Notes under the pieces: model-generated
Told to the model about the DNA's origin: nothing
What the model saw: only the letters and a program-made list of their open reading frames with translations
The model's database searches: none
In this document: piece by piece, positions 25,556 to 35,476 of the stretch
Layout of the letters: every line of letters starts with the position of its first letter
Position numbering within the stretch: the first letter of the stretch is position 1
Program-made: the position numbers and the translations under genes
Origin: Lachnospiraceae bacterium
Lineage (GTDB): Bacteria > Bacillota > Clostridia > Lachnospirales > Anaerotignaceae
Length of the DNA: 64,000 nt
Reading direction: 5' to 3'
Assembly: GCA_019422065.1 (NCBI GenBank)
Contig: JAHZEA010000003.1
Span: 83,833 to 147,832, forward strand

Positions 25556-27211
25556 TTAATTCAGTTCGTCAATTAATTTTTTAATTGCATTAAGTGCTTC
25601 ATCAGGCAACTTGTCATAACCGCCCTTTACTTCCTCACGGCTCTTTATAAAGTCGTAACGGTCTTTAAGCCTTGCCTTAAGCAAACTTGTGTATTTCTCA
25701 TCATTAAGGTCAGGAGTAAATCCTTCTACCTCCAGTATTTCTATCTCGTCAAAGCTTCCCCATTTTTTAAACTGAGCCTTGCCTTCAACAACAGATTCAA
25801 CACATTCAAGTGTAATTTCTTTAGGTATCTTTTTGTCAGTAAAGAAACCTGTGTTTAATATGTAGCAGTCAACATTCCTGTGCTCAAAAAGATATTTAAA
25901 CTTCTCATAATCATCGCTTAAAGGATATGTCCTAAATGGGTTTGCATAAGACTCAAATACAAGCGCGTCAGGGTCAACACCCGGTGCAAGTCTTTCAGCT
26001 GTAGTTCTTTTTGTGGCTAAAGCGGCACCCATAACTGAAGAAAGCACTGGTCCGTTAACCTTAATTAACGGCGGAAGTGATGGGTCTTTCATTAAATAGA
26101 ATATAGCGTTAACCGGTTCTTCTATTTTGTCAATTCTGTCCGGTGACCATAACTTGCTCTTTATGGCTCTGCCGTTGCCGTTTCTAATGTCTTCTGTTAC
26201 AAGTACAACCCTTCCGTCCTCATCAAGGGTAGCACCTACATTCTGTACTGAAAGCAGATATTTGTTTTCCGGGCTGTCCATTGGGTAATCTTGTGTTTTA
26301 TCAAAATATGAAGGCTCAAGCGCAACAGATGAACCGTCTTTTGTAGAAATAATAAAAGCATCATCATGAAGCACTGTTATGTCGTACTTTCCTTCGTGCT
26401 TAGCATGAGTAATAGTTGATTTTCCTGAACCGGAAAGGCCAAATACACCGGCAACAAATGTTTTGCCGTTTTCAAGATTATATCTCTTTTGTCCGCCGTG
26501 ACATGAAACATAACCGTTTCGGTTTGCTATAGTCCAAGCCAATGTAAGTGTTCCCTTTTTAAGCTCACCAAAATATCTCATTCCCAGTATTGCGGCACAG
26601 TTGTGCAGAGGGTCAAAAAATGCTAAACCAAGGGGATAATCAGGGTGCGACCAGTCAGGGTCCGCAAAAATATAAATATCGCCCTCATTATTCATCTGGT
26701 TTGACATACGGTACATTTTAGTATACTCATTTGTAATGTACTGGAAATTAAGGAGCCAATTATACATAAGCATTTCGTGGCTTTCCGGTATAAGCAAATT
26801 AGCCTTAACCATAAAATCACGATGCAGACCTATATAAGCACTTGCATGATACAGCTTTTTTGTCCTTGCCGCATAAACCGCATCTCTAATTTCGCCGCAT
26901 ATCTTGCCTACATCTACTCCAGGCTCACCGGCTATTCTCCTTGCCGCCGCCGTTCTTCCAGTAACAGCACCATCATTAAATAAAAGCACTTTAGCTCCCT
27001 GCTCAAGGCCTATTTCTTCCGGTCTTTCAACAGGAATATCTGTTACAATGGTACCCGGAGCGTTTTTAGCCAGTTTATAGCACTCCGCCAAAGATTTTAT
27101 TCTTTCAACATTGTTGCCGTAAAATGCTGTTTCAATAGTAGTTCTGGCCATAGAAAATAATGGATTGGATGCCTTAAGCTCATCCCATCTGAATTTCGCT
27201 TTAGTCGCCAT
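25556..27211 (-). CDS. pckA: Phosphoenolpyruvate carboxykinase (ATP type)
   Basis: 551 residues. The kinase-1 loop GVFGLSGSGKSTITH (near 253) and kinase-2 region TVLHDDAFII identify the ATP-dependent family; GHIS-like substrate residues are replaced by SCHGGQKRYN. It interconverts oxaloacetate and PEP; in fermenting anaerobes it often runs toward oxaloacetate with ATP gain. It sits 37 bases downstream of mtnN and ends at a strong terminator. Confidence 0.9.
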   Translation of the reverse strand: MATKAKFRWDELKASNPLFSMARTTIETAFYGNNVERIKSLAECYKLAKNAPGTIVTDIPVERPEEIGLEQGAKVLLFNDGAVTGRTAAARRIAGEPGVDVGKICGEIRDAVYAARTKKLYHASAYIGLHRDFMVKANLLIPESHEMLMYNWLLNFQYITNEYTKMYRMSNQMNNEGDIYIFADPDWSHPDYPLGLAFFDPLHNCAAILGMRYFGELKKGTLTLAWTIANRNGYVSCHGGQKRYNLENGKTFVAGVFGLSGSGKSTITHAKHEGKYDITVLHDDAFIISTKDGSSVALEPSYFDKTQDYPMDSPENKYLLSVQNVGATLDEDGRVVLVTEDIRNGNGRAIKSKLWSPDRIDKIEEPVNAIFYLMKDPSLPPLIKVNGPVLSSVMGAALATKRTTAERLAPGVDPDALVFESYANPFRTYPLSDDYEKFKYLFEHRNVDCYILNTGFFTDKKIPKEITLECVESVVEGKAQFKKWGSFDEIEILEVEGFTPDLNDEKYTSLLKARLKDRYDFIKSREEVKGGYDKLPDEALNAIKKLIDELN

Positions 27212-27248
27212 AATAAAACACCCCCTGAATAATTAAAGTTTGTATTTA

Positions 27249-27947
27249 TCAGTTCATGTTTATAAGCATTTCTTTAATAATTGAGCCGGAAATGTCAACA
27301 GCTATATTCTTAAACTCCTCATAGCTTACGCCGGCAGCGCCGTCGGCATTGTCGGATATAGAACGGATAATAACAAACGGTATTCTGTTTAAATAACATA
27401 CATGAGCAATAGAAGCGCCTTCCATTTCAGCACAGTATGCCTTAAAATTATTCCAAATAAAATTTTTCTGCTCCTGAGAGCTTATAAATTTATCGCCGCT
27501 GGCAACTCTGCCTGCATATACATGATGGTCTGTAAGTGTTTCACCGGCCTTTTCAGCAAGCTTAATAAGCTCCTCGTCTGCTTTAAAAAAGCTCTCGTCC
27601 ATTCTTGGTATAGTTCCTATAGGGTCGCCTAAAGCCGAAACATCCATGTCATGCTCAACAGTGTCTGTAGAAATAACAATGTCGCCTATTTTAAGTTCGT
27701 TGTAAATTCCGCCGGCAACACCTACATTTATAATGCAGTCAACAGCAAAATGGTCAATAAGCACCTGAGCACAGGCTGCGGCGTTTACCTTGCCTATACC
27801 GCTTCGTACAATAACCACACTGTTTGAGCCATACTTTCCAACAAAAAAGTCAAGCCCTAATATGTTTTTGGCAGAAATTATTTCTGAAAATTCCTTTATA
27901 AGCGCTATTTCCTCGTCCATGGCGCCAATAATACCTATAGTTTTCAT
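27249..27947 (-). CDS. mtnN: 5'-methylthioadenosine/S-adenosylhomocysteine nucleosidase
   Basis: 232 residues starting MKTIGIIGAMDEEIALIKEF (catalytic Glu in the MDEE block), with INVGVAGGIYNELKIGD, AEMEGASIAHVCYLN (ribose-binding Met-Glu) and IRSISDNADGAA (catalytic Asp). It removes adenine from MTA and SAH. Its SAH-derived product is the substrate of LuxS, encoded here at 57,200. Confidence 0.96.
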   Translation of the reverse strand: MKTIGIIGAMDEEIALIKEFSEIISAKNILGLDFFVGKYGSNSVVIVRSGIGKVNAAACAQVLIDHFAVDCIINVGVAGGIYNELKIGDIVISTDTVEHDMDVSALGDPIGTIPRMDESFFKADEELIKLAEKAGETLTDHHVYAGRVASGDKFISSQEQKNFIWNNFKAYCAEMEGASIAHVCYLNRIPFVIIRSISDNADGAAGVSYEEFKNIAVDISGSIIKEMLINMN

Positions 27948-28163
27948 TCAGATTTCATCTCCTCTGTCATACGCTGTACTTTTTTTATTCTTAAACCAAA
28001 TATCATAGTTTTAAGAATAACTTATAACTAAAACCTATAATAATTTTCTTCTGTAAAAAACCAAATTATCTGTATATTATCATATTTTTATGTTATTATA
28101 CAATAGTAAATGCGCTGGCCTATAAAGTCCGCCATTTATAAAAAATATATGGAGGCAATGCAA
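27948..28163. other. Divergent intergenic region with an inverted repeat
   Basis: Between mtnN (minus) and the DUF951-type gene (plus). TATTCTTAAA (27986-27995) and TTTAAGAATA (28010-28019) form an inverted repeat that could be an operator for either side. No ORF or RNA gene is seen. Confidence 0.4.
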
Positions 28164-28352
28164 ATGGACTTTTCTGTAGGCGATATTGTTCAAATGAAAA
28201 AAACTCACCCATGCGGCGGCTCACAGTGGGAAATACTGCGCACCGGTATAGATTTCAGGATAAAATGCACCACATGCGGACACATGGTAATGCTGCCAAG
28301 AACTAAATTCGAAAAAAGCGTTAAAAAAATAATTTCAAAAACCGACAATTAA
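28164..28352 (+). CDS. DUF951 family small protein
   Basis: 62 residues, MDFSVGDIVQMKKTHPCGGS, then IKCTTCGHMVMLPRTKFEK. The pattern D-x-V-x-x-KK-x-H-P-C-G-x-x-x-W and the CTTCG pair fit DUF951, a conserved Firmicute family of unknown function. Start chosen at ATG 28164 because GGAGG lies at 28151-28155; an earlier in-frame ATG at 28110 has no such site. Single-gene unit. Confidence 0.92.
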   Translation: MDFSVGDIVQMKKTHPCGGSQWEILRTGIDFRIKCTTCGHMVMLPRTKFEKSVKKIISKTDN

Positions 28353-28482
28353 AATCAACAGCAATAAATGTCAGTAACTTCCTTACTCGATTATTAATAA
28401 TACCACAAAAAAATTCCTATGTATATATGTTTATCAGCTATTTGGAAACTCTATACAATTAAAAATTAATTAAACCCTGTAT

Positions 28483-28514
28483 AAAACGCCCAAAATTTAA
28501 GTTTTGGACGTTTT
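28483..28514. terminator. Terminator after gdpD
   Basis: AAAACG-CCCAAAA/TTTTGGA-CGTTTT stem, with T-runs on both strands; it closes the minus-strand GDPD gene and may serve the plus-strand DUF951-type gene. Confidence 0.75.
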
Positions 28515-28525
28515 ATTATTTGTCA

Positions 28526-29329
28526 TTATTTTAAATTTTCCTTTAAATAGTCAGAATAAATGCCATCTATACCCATGTTATACATTCTTTCTGCTTCCGA
28601 AACACTGTTTACAGTATGCACCATAAGCTTAGTTCCGGCACTTTTAAGAGCTTTAACATAATTAGGCGTAGCAAGCTCAGTTGAAAATACTATAGCATAA
28701 AGCTTGTGACTCTGGGCAAAGCGTACAATTTCGCTTGTGTTTGTCTTGTCGCTGTAATTGAGCTTGTAAAGAGTATAAATAATGTTGTTGTAACCCATGG
28801 CCTTAACTTTGTCATATTCGCTTTCGTTGTAAATCTGCGGTATAATTCGGTCTTTTATATATCCGCAGTTATACGCCAAGTACTGTAAACCAGCAATATT
28901 GTTTTCTTTAATGTCCGTTATAACGTAAGTATTAGGTTTTTGATAAAGCCATTGCGCCAATTCCTCAGCCGTCATTGTAGTATATTTTGCTAAAACCTTG
29001 GCATTATCAAACTCCTCACTGCTTAACGCTTTGCCTGCTGGTTTTCCCATTTTGAAATAATCAGTATCCCAGTCGTGAACACAAACCAGCTTTCCGTCTG
29101 ATGTAAAATTAAAATCAATTTCAATATATCTGTACCCATATAAAAATGAGTTGTTAATTGCCTCAAGAGAGTTTGTTCCTATGTCATCTCCTGCCTGACC
29201 TCCGGCATGAACAACATAATCCATATTATCTATAGTACCAGCATAAGCTGTAGATGCAAAAGACAATGCTACAACAGAAGCTATAATAACAAATTTTAAA
29301 GCTTTTTGTAATTTTTTAATGCCAAACAT
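28526..29329 (-). CDS. Secreted glycerophosphodiester phosphodiesterase
   Basis: 267 residues. Signal peptide (KFVIIASVVALSFASTAYAG) then a GDPD TIM barrel: VVHAGGQAGDDIGTNSLEA (catalytic His; the usual HRG is HAG), RYIEIDFNFTSDGKLVCVHD (Glu-x-Asp and second His) and VHTVNSVSEAERMYNMGIDG. It should hydrolyse glycerophosphodiesters, possibly teichoic-acid or lipid derived, outside the cell. Single gene between a terminator and the leucine-rich-repeat gene. Confidence 0.92.
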   Translation of the reverse strand: MFGIKKLQKALKFVIIASVVALSFASTAYAGTIDNMDYVVHAGGQAGDDIGTNSLEAINNSFLYGYRYIEIDFNFTSDGKLVCVHDWDTDYFKMGKPAGKALSSEEFDNAKVLAKYTTMTAEELAQWLYQKPNTYVITDIKENNIAGLQYLAYNCGYIKDRIIPQIYNESEYDKVKAMGYNNIIYTLYKLNYSDKTNTSEIVRFAQSHKLYAIVFSTELATPNYVKALKSAGTKLMVHTVNSVSEAERMYNMGIDGIYSDYLKENLK

Positions 29330-29428
29330 AATAATTCATTCACCTTTTTTCATTCTTTCTTTTACTCTACCCCCATATAATTTTTGTCCTTAGCTTTTTT
29401 CCGCTTAAGTATATTACAACAAAATTGC

Positions 29429-30913
29429 TTAAAGTACAAACCTTTTTCTGATTTGCCCAAAATTTTTGTTCCTGTAATCTATAAAATACCCTGTGCATAA
29501 CCCGCCGTTTTCACTGGATTTTTTAATATATTCTTCAATATGTTTTTTCATTATAAGATTTTTAGAACCCATAAAACCTATAATTTCAAAATCCCCGTCT
29601 TTTATGGCCTCGTCAATAATCCTTTTTGAATATCTCTTTAAATATCCGGTGTATTTTTCCTTAAATTCAGTTGTTAATTCAACTGGGTTTTTAAGCCTGA
29701 ATAAAGCCATATCCCTTTTGCAGCAAAATTTCTTAATACCGCTAAACATTCCGTCGTATAGACTAAAATCAATGCTTCCGCCCTTGTAATTTCTTATAAA
29801 TTTCAATCCTTTAGGCTCATAAGGCACAAATATTTTGTTAAGCCTGCTGTCATCTGTAATAAGCTCTATGCCGTATAATGCATTGCATTCGTAAAACATT
29901 TTGCTTGATACACTCAGGGTATAAGGCAGTGTAACTGTTTTAAGCCCTGCGCAAATCTCAAAAGCGCGTTCTTCCAGTAATTCAAGATTTTCCGAAAACT
30001 CAACTTTCTCCATTTCTGAGCATACGGAAAAAGCCCCTCTGCGCACAATTTTAACGCTTTTCGGCATGTCAAAATATTTTATCCTGCGGCAGCGTGAAAA
30101 AGAAAACGAGCTTATTTCCTCAACACCTTCCGGAAGTTCCATTCTTTCAATACCTCTGCACTTGCCGAAAGTCCAGTCATTAATCTTTTTAACTCCAAAA
30201 GGTATTTTAACACTCTTAATAAGCACACATGAAAGAAATGCCCCGTCACCTATTTCATTAACCGTTTCAGGTATGTCAACAGCTTTAATAGCTTTGCACT
30301 CTCTAAAAGCCCAGCTTCCAATTTTTTTAAGTCCATTAGAAAAACTTATATATTCCAGCTCAGAGCATGCCTCAAAAGCCTGACTGCCTATCTCCTCAAG
30401 ACTTGGCGGAAAAGAAACTTTTTTAAGCCCGCCGCATACAGAAAAAGCCGCTTTGCCTATTTTTGTAATGCCGTCAGCAAAATTAATCTCTTTTAAAGAA
30501 GTACAGAAAGAAAAAGAATTAAATCCTATTTCCAACTTTCCGCCTTCAAATATCAAGCTTTTCATTCCGCTGCACCATGAAAAAGCCTTGTCACCTATTT
30601 TTTCCACACTTTTAGGTATTGTAATACTTTCTATTTTAGAACATCCGTCAAATGCCGAATCACTTATTTCCTTAACATTTTGGGGAATATTAACTTTTTC
30701 CAAAGCAGAGCACCTTGCAAAAGCCGATTTACCTATATATTCTAAAGAAGTATTTAATTTTACTTCTTTAGCTTTGCAAGATATAAAGGCTTCGTCACCA
30801 ATTTCAGTAACTTTAATACCATTTATGCTGTCAGGTATTTCGATAATGTCACATTCCCCATTGAAACCTGTTATTTTGTATTTTCCGTTAATGTCGCTAT
30901 ATAAAAACTCCAT
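29429..30913 (-). CDS. BspA-type leucine-rich-repeat protein (LRR_5)
   Basis: 494 residues. About a dozen 23-residue repeats run from residue 20 to 340 with the consensus I-G-x-x-A-F-x-x-C-x-x-L-x-x-V-x-I-P (e.g. IGKAAFSVCGGLKKVSFPPS, IGDGAFLSCVLIKSVKIPFG). A non-repeat C-terminal domain (about 370-494) resembles helical tails seen in such proteins. No signal peptide or anchor is visible, so it is probably cytoplasmic, unlike most BspA proteins. It follows the MoxR gene by 23 bases on the same strand. Confidence 0.9.
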   Translation of the reverse strand: MEFLYSDINGKYKITGFNGECDIIEIPDSINGIKVTEIGDEAFISCKAKEVKLNTSLEYIGKSAFARCSALEKVNIPQNVKEISDSAFDGCSKIESITIPKSVEKIGDKAFSWCSGMKSLIFEGGKLEIGFNSFSFCTSLKEINFADGITKIGKAAFSVCGGLKKVSFPPSLEEIGSQAFEACSELEYISFSNGLKKIGSWAFRECKAIKAVDIPETVNEIGDGAFLSCVLIKSVKIPFGVKKINDWTFGKCRGIERMELPEGVEEISSFSFSRCRRIKYFDMPKSVKIVRRGAFSVCSEMEKVEFSENLELLEERAFEICAGLKTVTLPYTLSVSSKMFYECNALYGIELITDDSRLNKIFVPYEPKGLKFIRNYKGGSIDFSLYDGMFSGIKKFCCKRDMALFRLKNPVELTTEFKEKYTGYLKRYSKRIIDEAIKDGDFEIIGFMGSKNLIMKKHIEEYIKKSSENGGLCTGYFIDYRNKNFGQIRKRFVL

Positions 30914-30936
30914 AATACGCCCGCCTTAATTAAATT

Positions 30937-32460
30937 TTACAGCATTTCACTTAAAGCGCTTACCTGTTTAAGTATATCGTTTTGTCTTTGATAAAACAGC
31001 ATTGCCTCGTTGTTTTCAAAATACTTGTCACAGCCGTATTTACCTATAAACTCTGCACTGTTAAAGTTAGCTGTAAGGTCAGTAACTATAATAAGCATTT
31101 CTTTGTCTCTGCCGAATACGTTTTCAACAAACTCAAACATATTGTCAAGTTGAGCCTTTGTGTCATCAATAGACTTATCAAAAGCTTTAGCGTCGGCGTC
31201 AAATGATTTTTTAACTGCGGCAAAGCCTTTTTTCTTGTCAGTAATACCTTTTTCGGCTAAAGAAGAAATATATCCCTCAAGAGCCGAAATAATATCCCTC
31301 ATTATATCCTCATTTTCACGCTTTAAAAGACCTCTGTTAAGCTCTTTTTCAAGGAGTTCTTTGCGCTCGTTAAGTGCATTGTTTAAAATATCCATAATTG
31401 TGTCATTATTTTCCTTGTCAGAGCATTTTTCTTTAACGCCTTTTAACACATCCAAAAGAGCCGCTGTGTATTTTTCTGTTTTAAGCACATTCTTCATTGA
31501 AAGAGTAACGGCATCAAGTAAAAGCCCCATAAGTGTAAGCCTTTCGTCAAATTTAGCACTTAAAGCCCTGTCTTTTACATTGTCATCATACTTGCCGTTT
31601 AATATGTCTATAACTTTGTAATCTGAACGATATTTGTTGTATAAATCATAATAAATAGCAAAGTCTTTTGAAATCATTTTGTGCTGTATGTACTGCCTGC
31701 AAAGCCTTTCGTTAACCTTAATGCCTTCCTGCTCGTAAAGATATATCATATCTGATAAATCCTCCCAGCCTCTGGCTGTAACAAAAGCTTTACCGTCAAC
31801 AGTAGACTCTATAAAATAGAAATTGCTCTTTTTAATCTCCAAGTATGTAATAATAGAGCTGTGTATGCCTTTTTTAAGGGCATATTCCTTCCAAACCTCA
31901 AAATCCGGCTCAACATCTATCTTTTTAACACGGTCAAGAGTAACCACGTCAAACTCCCTTACAGACTTGTTAAATTCCGGCGGATTTCCGGCTGTAACTA
32001 TAACCCATCCTTCCGGAACCGGTGTGTTGCCGAATGTTTTGTACTGTAAAAACTGGAGCATAGCCGGAGAAAGTGTTTCCGAAACACAGTTTATCTCGTC
32101 CAAAAACAATATGCCCTCTTTAACTCCTGTTTCTTCCATGTACTTGTAAACAGAAGATATAATCTCACTCATTGTATATTCTGAAACAGAGTACTCTTTT
32201 CCGTCAAAAACTTTCTTTTCAATGTATGGAAGGCCAATGGCGCTCTGCCTTGTATGATGAGTCATAGAGTAAGAAATAAGACCTATGCCCATTTCTTTTG
32301 AAATCTGCTCCATAATAGCAGTTTTTCCTATACCCGGGGCACCAATAACAAGAACAGGCCTCTGGCGCACTCTGTCTATTTTGTACCTGCCGTATTTGTC
32401 TTTTATAAGATACGCTTTTACTGCGTTTTCAACTTCTGTTTTCGCCTCTTTAATATTCAT
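30937..32460 (-). CDS. MoxR-family AAA+ ATPase
   Basis: 507 residues. Walker A VIGAPGIGKTAIMEQ near residue 40, Walker B GILFLDEINCV near 117, sensor-1 WVIVTAGNPPEFN near 150. A long helical C-terminal half (about 300-507) follows. MoxR ATPases work as chaperones with VWA proteins; the next gene upstream encodes one with a 3-base gap. Substrate unknown. Hexamer formation and partner action are family inference. Confidence 0.92.
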   Translation of the reverse strand: MNIKEAKTEVENAVKAYLIKDKYGRYKIDRVRQRPVLVIGAPGIGKTAIMEQISKEMGIGLISYSMTHHTRQSAIGLPYIEKKVFDGKEYSVSEYTMSEIISSVYKYMEETGVKEGILFLDEINCVSETLSPAMLQFLQYKTFGNTPVPEGWVIVTAGNPPEFNKSVREFDVVTLDRVKKIDVEPDFEVWKEYALKKGIHSSIITYLEIKKSNFYFIESTVDGKAFVTARGWEDLSDMIYLYEQEGIKVNERLCRQYIQHKMISKDFAIYYDLYNKYRSDYKVIDILNGKYDDNVKDRALSAKFDERLTLMGLLLDAVTLSMKNVLKTEKYTAALLDVLKGVKEKCSDKENNDTIMDILNNALNERKELLEKELNRGLLKRENEDIMRDIISALEGYISSLAEKGITDKKKGFAAVKKSFDADAKAFDKSIDDTKAQLDNMFEFVENVFGRDKEMLIIVTDLTANFNSAEFIGKYGCDKYFENNEAMLFYQRQNDILKQVSALSEML

Positions 32461-32463
32461 ATA

Positions 32464-33834
32464 TTAAACCTCCCGTTTATCAAGCTGAGTTTCATCCAGT
32501 ACAAGCCTCATCGCCCACGACGGCGGTGTAGGTCTTTGTGAGTCATAGCCTAAAAATATAAATGCGGCGTCATATCTTGGCATTTTTTCCGGATAATGCC
32601 CGTATCCGTCTGTAAAATAAATTACACCTTTAAGCTTTTTAAACTCTTTTTTGTCAACTAACTGGTCAACCCTTTCAAAAACCGGCCTAAAATCAGTGCC
32701 GCCAAAGCCTTTTATGTTCATAAATTTCATGTATGTGTCAAAGTCTTCTTTGCTTTTAATAAGAACTTCTTCCTCTATTTTATCGTCACACTGAATAATG
32801 CGCACATTAATTTTCTTAAAAAAGCTCTCCTGCTGAGACAGTATTGAGTATGTTTTTTCTAGGAATTTCTGTACTATCTCTCCCTGACAGCTTCCTGATG
32901 TATCAATGGCTATAACAAAATCATTTATCTTCTGAGTCTCCCTGTACTCTAAAGGCTCAACTAAAGGCATGTTTCCGTACTTTTTAAGACCATATGTGTA
33001 ATAAATATAGTCAAACTCATCATCATTAACCATTATATCCTCGCCTGTAACGGCAAATTTACGCAAAAACTCGCTGTAATCATATTTGTCTCGGTTAACT
33101 TCTTTTAAAGACTGCAAAAGCGCCTTTGTGCCGCCGTTTTCACGGCTTAAAGTTTCCAAATCCACATCAATGCGGTTTGATATGTCCTGCCATTCCTTTT
33201 CAAGCTGTCTGTAGCCGTCCATTGTGTCTTCACCGTCAGAAGGTTCATTCCTATCACTTTCACTCTGGTCACGGCTGTCCGGGTACCATAATAAATGATT
33301 ATCCCTTACAAAAGCCTCCTGCATTTTTTTAATGGAGCCTTCATCTAAAGCACTTTCATTAAGATATTTATATATTCTTTCAGCCGTCATGGACTTAAGA
33401 GTGCTCTTAAGGTTTGCTATTGTTTCTTCCTGATACTGCTCGCCTTTGCACTTTAAAAGCTCCGAATCCATTTCAGTTATAATTGTTTCAACAGCTATAT
33501 CACATGCCAAATTCCACAGCGGCTGATTAATCTTATCCGAAACAAAAGGATGCCTAAAAATACAGTGCAGTACACTGTGCATAACGGCTCTGTTTAAAGC
33601 ATTGGGCTCATCGTTAAAAGTTTTTACTATGTATCTTGCGTTGTAATAAAGCGTACTGCCTTCGGTAGAAGTTGTACGCACCAAATCGTCATTTTGTATG
33701 TTAAGCCTGCCTATGGCGGCGTCAAGGAACCTGAAATCAATAAAAAGCCGGCTTCTTACAAGACCTAAAATATCCCTTGCCGCCATTACAAACCTAACCT
33801 GTTTTTCGGCTAAAGTCAAATCTCTCTCAGGCAT
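32464..33834 (-). CDS. VWA-like protein with DUF2201-type metallopeptidase-like N-domain
   Basis: 456 residues. The N-terminal domain has VMHSVLHCIFRHPF near residue 93, where the position of a zincin HExxH motif reads HSVLH, so the Glu is missing. The C-terminal VWA-like domain (about 300-456) has FVIAIDTSGSCQGEIV (MIDAS), GFGGTDFRPVF and VIYFTDGYGHYP. This domain pair next to a MoxR ATPase is a known arrangement; the role is not. First gene of the VWA-MoxR-LRR string. Confidence 0.88.
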   Translation of the reverse strand: MPERDLTLAEKQVRFVMAARDILGLVRSRLFIDFRFLDAAIGRLNIQNDDLVRTTSTEGSTLYYNARYIVKTFNDEPNALNRAVMHSVLHCIFRHPFVSDKINQPLWNLACDIAVETIITEMDSELLKCKGEQYQEETIANLKSTLKSMTAERIYKYLNESALDEGSIKKMQEAFVRDNHLLWYPDSRDQSESDRNEPSDGEDTMDGYRQLEKEWQDISNRIDVDLETLSRENGGTKALLQSLKEVNRDKYDYSEFLRKFAVTGEDIMVNDDEFDYIYYTYGLKKYGNMPLVEPLEYRETQKINDFVIAIDTSGSCQGEIVQKFLEKTYSILSQQESFFKKINVRIIQCDDKIEEEVLIKSKEDFDTYMKFMNIKGFGGTDFRPVFERVDQLVDKKEFKKLKGVIYFTDGYGHYPEKMPRYDAAFIFLGYDSQRPTPPSWAMRLVLDETQLDKREV

Positions 33835-33915
33835 AAAATCCTCCTTTTACAGTTAGTGTTGTAAGCCGTATATTATTGATTATAAATCTATTTTACAAAA
33901 AAGTATATAAAAATA

Positions 33916-33939
33916 GGCTTCGGCAAATTGCCGAAACCC
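33916..33939 (-). terminator. Terminator after the MATE gene
   Basis: TTCGGCAA/TTGCCGAA perfect palindrome extended by G-C pairs, followed by TATTTTTATAT on the minus strand. Confidence 0.85.
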
Positions 33940-33960
33940 ATTGAAATATATATTTTAAAT

Positions 33961-35322
33961 TTAAAGCTTTCTGTATACAGTAAAATACATAACCGCAAAA
34001 CATAATACTCCGCCTATAAGGTTTGATATAGGCTCGGACATAAAAATGCCCGTTGTGCCTAAATTTCCTATTTTAGGCAAAATATAAATAAGCGGTATAA
34101 CAATAATTACTTTTCGGAATATAGAAAAGAAAATAGCCTTTTTGGCCATGCCTAAAGCTGTAAAAACTGCCTGCCCCGAAAATTGCAAAGCCATAAAAAA
34201 GAACCCGAAAAAGTAAACATGCAAAGCACTTACACCGGCAGAAAGTATATCCTCATTTTCGGTAAAAACACCTAAAAACGCCTTAGGGAATAAGAAAATA
34301 AGACCCCAAGCAACTATAGTGTAAATAATAAGTATTAAAGAATTATACTTAATTGTTTTTTTAACCCTATCCATAATACCGGCACCATAGTTAAAACCCA
34401 TTATAGGCTGAGCCGACTGTGAAACGCCGGAAACAGGCATCTGCACAACCTCTCTTACGGAATTTATTATAGTCATAACACCAACATAAACATCGCCGCC
34501 GTAAATCTGTAAATTGGCATTATACATAACCTGAACAAGGCTGTTTGTTATGGACATAGTAAAACCCGAAAGACCAAGAGATGTAATTTTTAAAATACGT
34601 TTTAAACTTAAAGTCATATATTTAATTTTAAGACGTATAACAGCTTTTTCGCTTGTAAGAAAAAGAATTGTCCAGCATGTAGATATAAACTGTGAAATAA
34701 CTGTTGCCAAAGCCGCACCGGAAACACCCATGTTTAAAATAAATATAAATATAGGGTCAAGAAGTATGTTTATAACTGCGCCTATAGCCACAGTAAGCAT
34801 GCCTGTTTTGCCAAAGCCTTGGGCATTTATAAAATAATTAAGGCCAAGAGAGAGCATTACAAATACATTACCTGCCAAATAAATATTCATATAACTGTTG
34901 GCAAAAGGGAATGTGGCGTCGCTGGCACCTAAAAGATATAAAGCCGGTCCTTTAAATAAGTACCCCAAAACCGTAAGAATAAATCCGGTTATTATAAGCA
35001 TTACAAAAGAATTGCCTTCAATATAAGATGATTCCTCTATGTGCTGAGCTCCTCTTTCTATTGAAAAAAGCGAAGCTCCACCCATGCCTATAAGGTTTGA
35101 AAAAGCTATTACTGCCGAAATTATAGGCAGGCATACACCAACACCAGTTAAGGCATTAGCCGCGTGAACACCCATGCGCCCTATGTAAATTCTGTCTACT
35201 ATGTTGTAAAGCACATTTATAAGCTGGGCTAAAGTCATAGGTATGGCAAGACGGGCAATGTTTCCCATTATACTGCCTTTTGAAAAATCATTTACTGTGC
35301 TTGAACTTATCTCCATAGGCAT
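33961..35322 (-). CDS. MATE family efflux transporter
   Basis: 453 residues with 12 predicted membrane helices. NIARLAIPMTLAQLINVLYN and DRIYIGRMG at the N-terminus and QSAQPIMGFNYGAG near residue 310 are classical MATE motifs. It exports cationic or drug-like compounds using Na+ or H+; the substrate cannot be told. Monocistronic, bounded by terminators on both sides. Confidence 0.95.
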   Translation of the reverse strand: MPMEISSSTVNDFSKGSIMGNIARLAIPMTLAQLINVLYNIVDRIYIGRMGVHAANALTGVGVCLPIISAVIAFSNLIGMGGASLFSIERGAQHIEESSYIEGNSFVMLIITGFILTVLGYLFKGPALYLLGASDATFPFANSYMNIYLAGNVFVMLSLGLNYFINAQGFGKTGMLTVAIGAVINILLDPIFIFILNMGVSGAALATVISQFISTCWTILFLTSEKAVIRLKIKYMTLSLKRILKITSLGLSGFTMSITNSLVQVMYNANLQIYGGDVYVGVMTIINSVREVVQMPVSGVSQSAQPIMGFNYGAGIMDRVKKTIKYNSLILIIYTIVAWGLIFLFPKAFLGVFTENEDILSAGVSALHVYFFGFFFMALQFSGQAVFTALGMAKKAIFFSIFRKVIIVIPLIYILPKIGNLGTTGIFMSEPISNLIGGVLCFAVMYFTVYRKL

Positions 35323-35360
35323 TCCTCCTTAATGCTTAATCTGGGTTTATTGCAATAAAA

Positions 35361-35387
35361 AAGCAGACGGTACGCATCCGCCTGCTT
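35361..35387 (-). terminator. Terminator of the rib operon
   Basis: AAGCAGGCGG/CCGTCTGCTT stem (one mismatch-type G-T pair) followed by TTTTATTG on the minus strand, 90 bases after ribH. A second hairpin TTATGCCG...CGTATAA occurs at about 35,401-35,440. Confidence 0.82.
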
Positions 35388-35476
35388 GAAAATGCTTAAA
35401 TTATACGCCGTAAAGCTATATTCATTCGGCGGCATAATTTATTTTACATTAATTTTACATTAAATACAACCGTATA

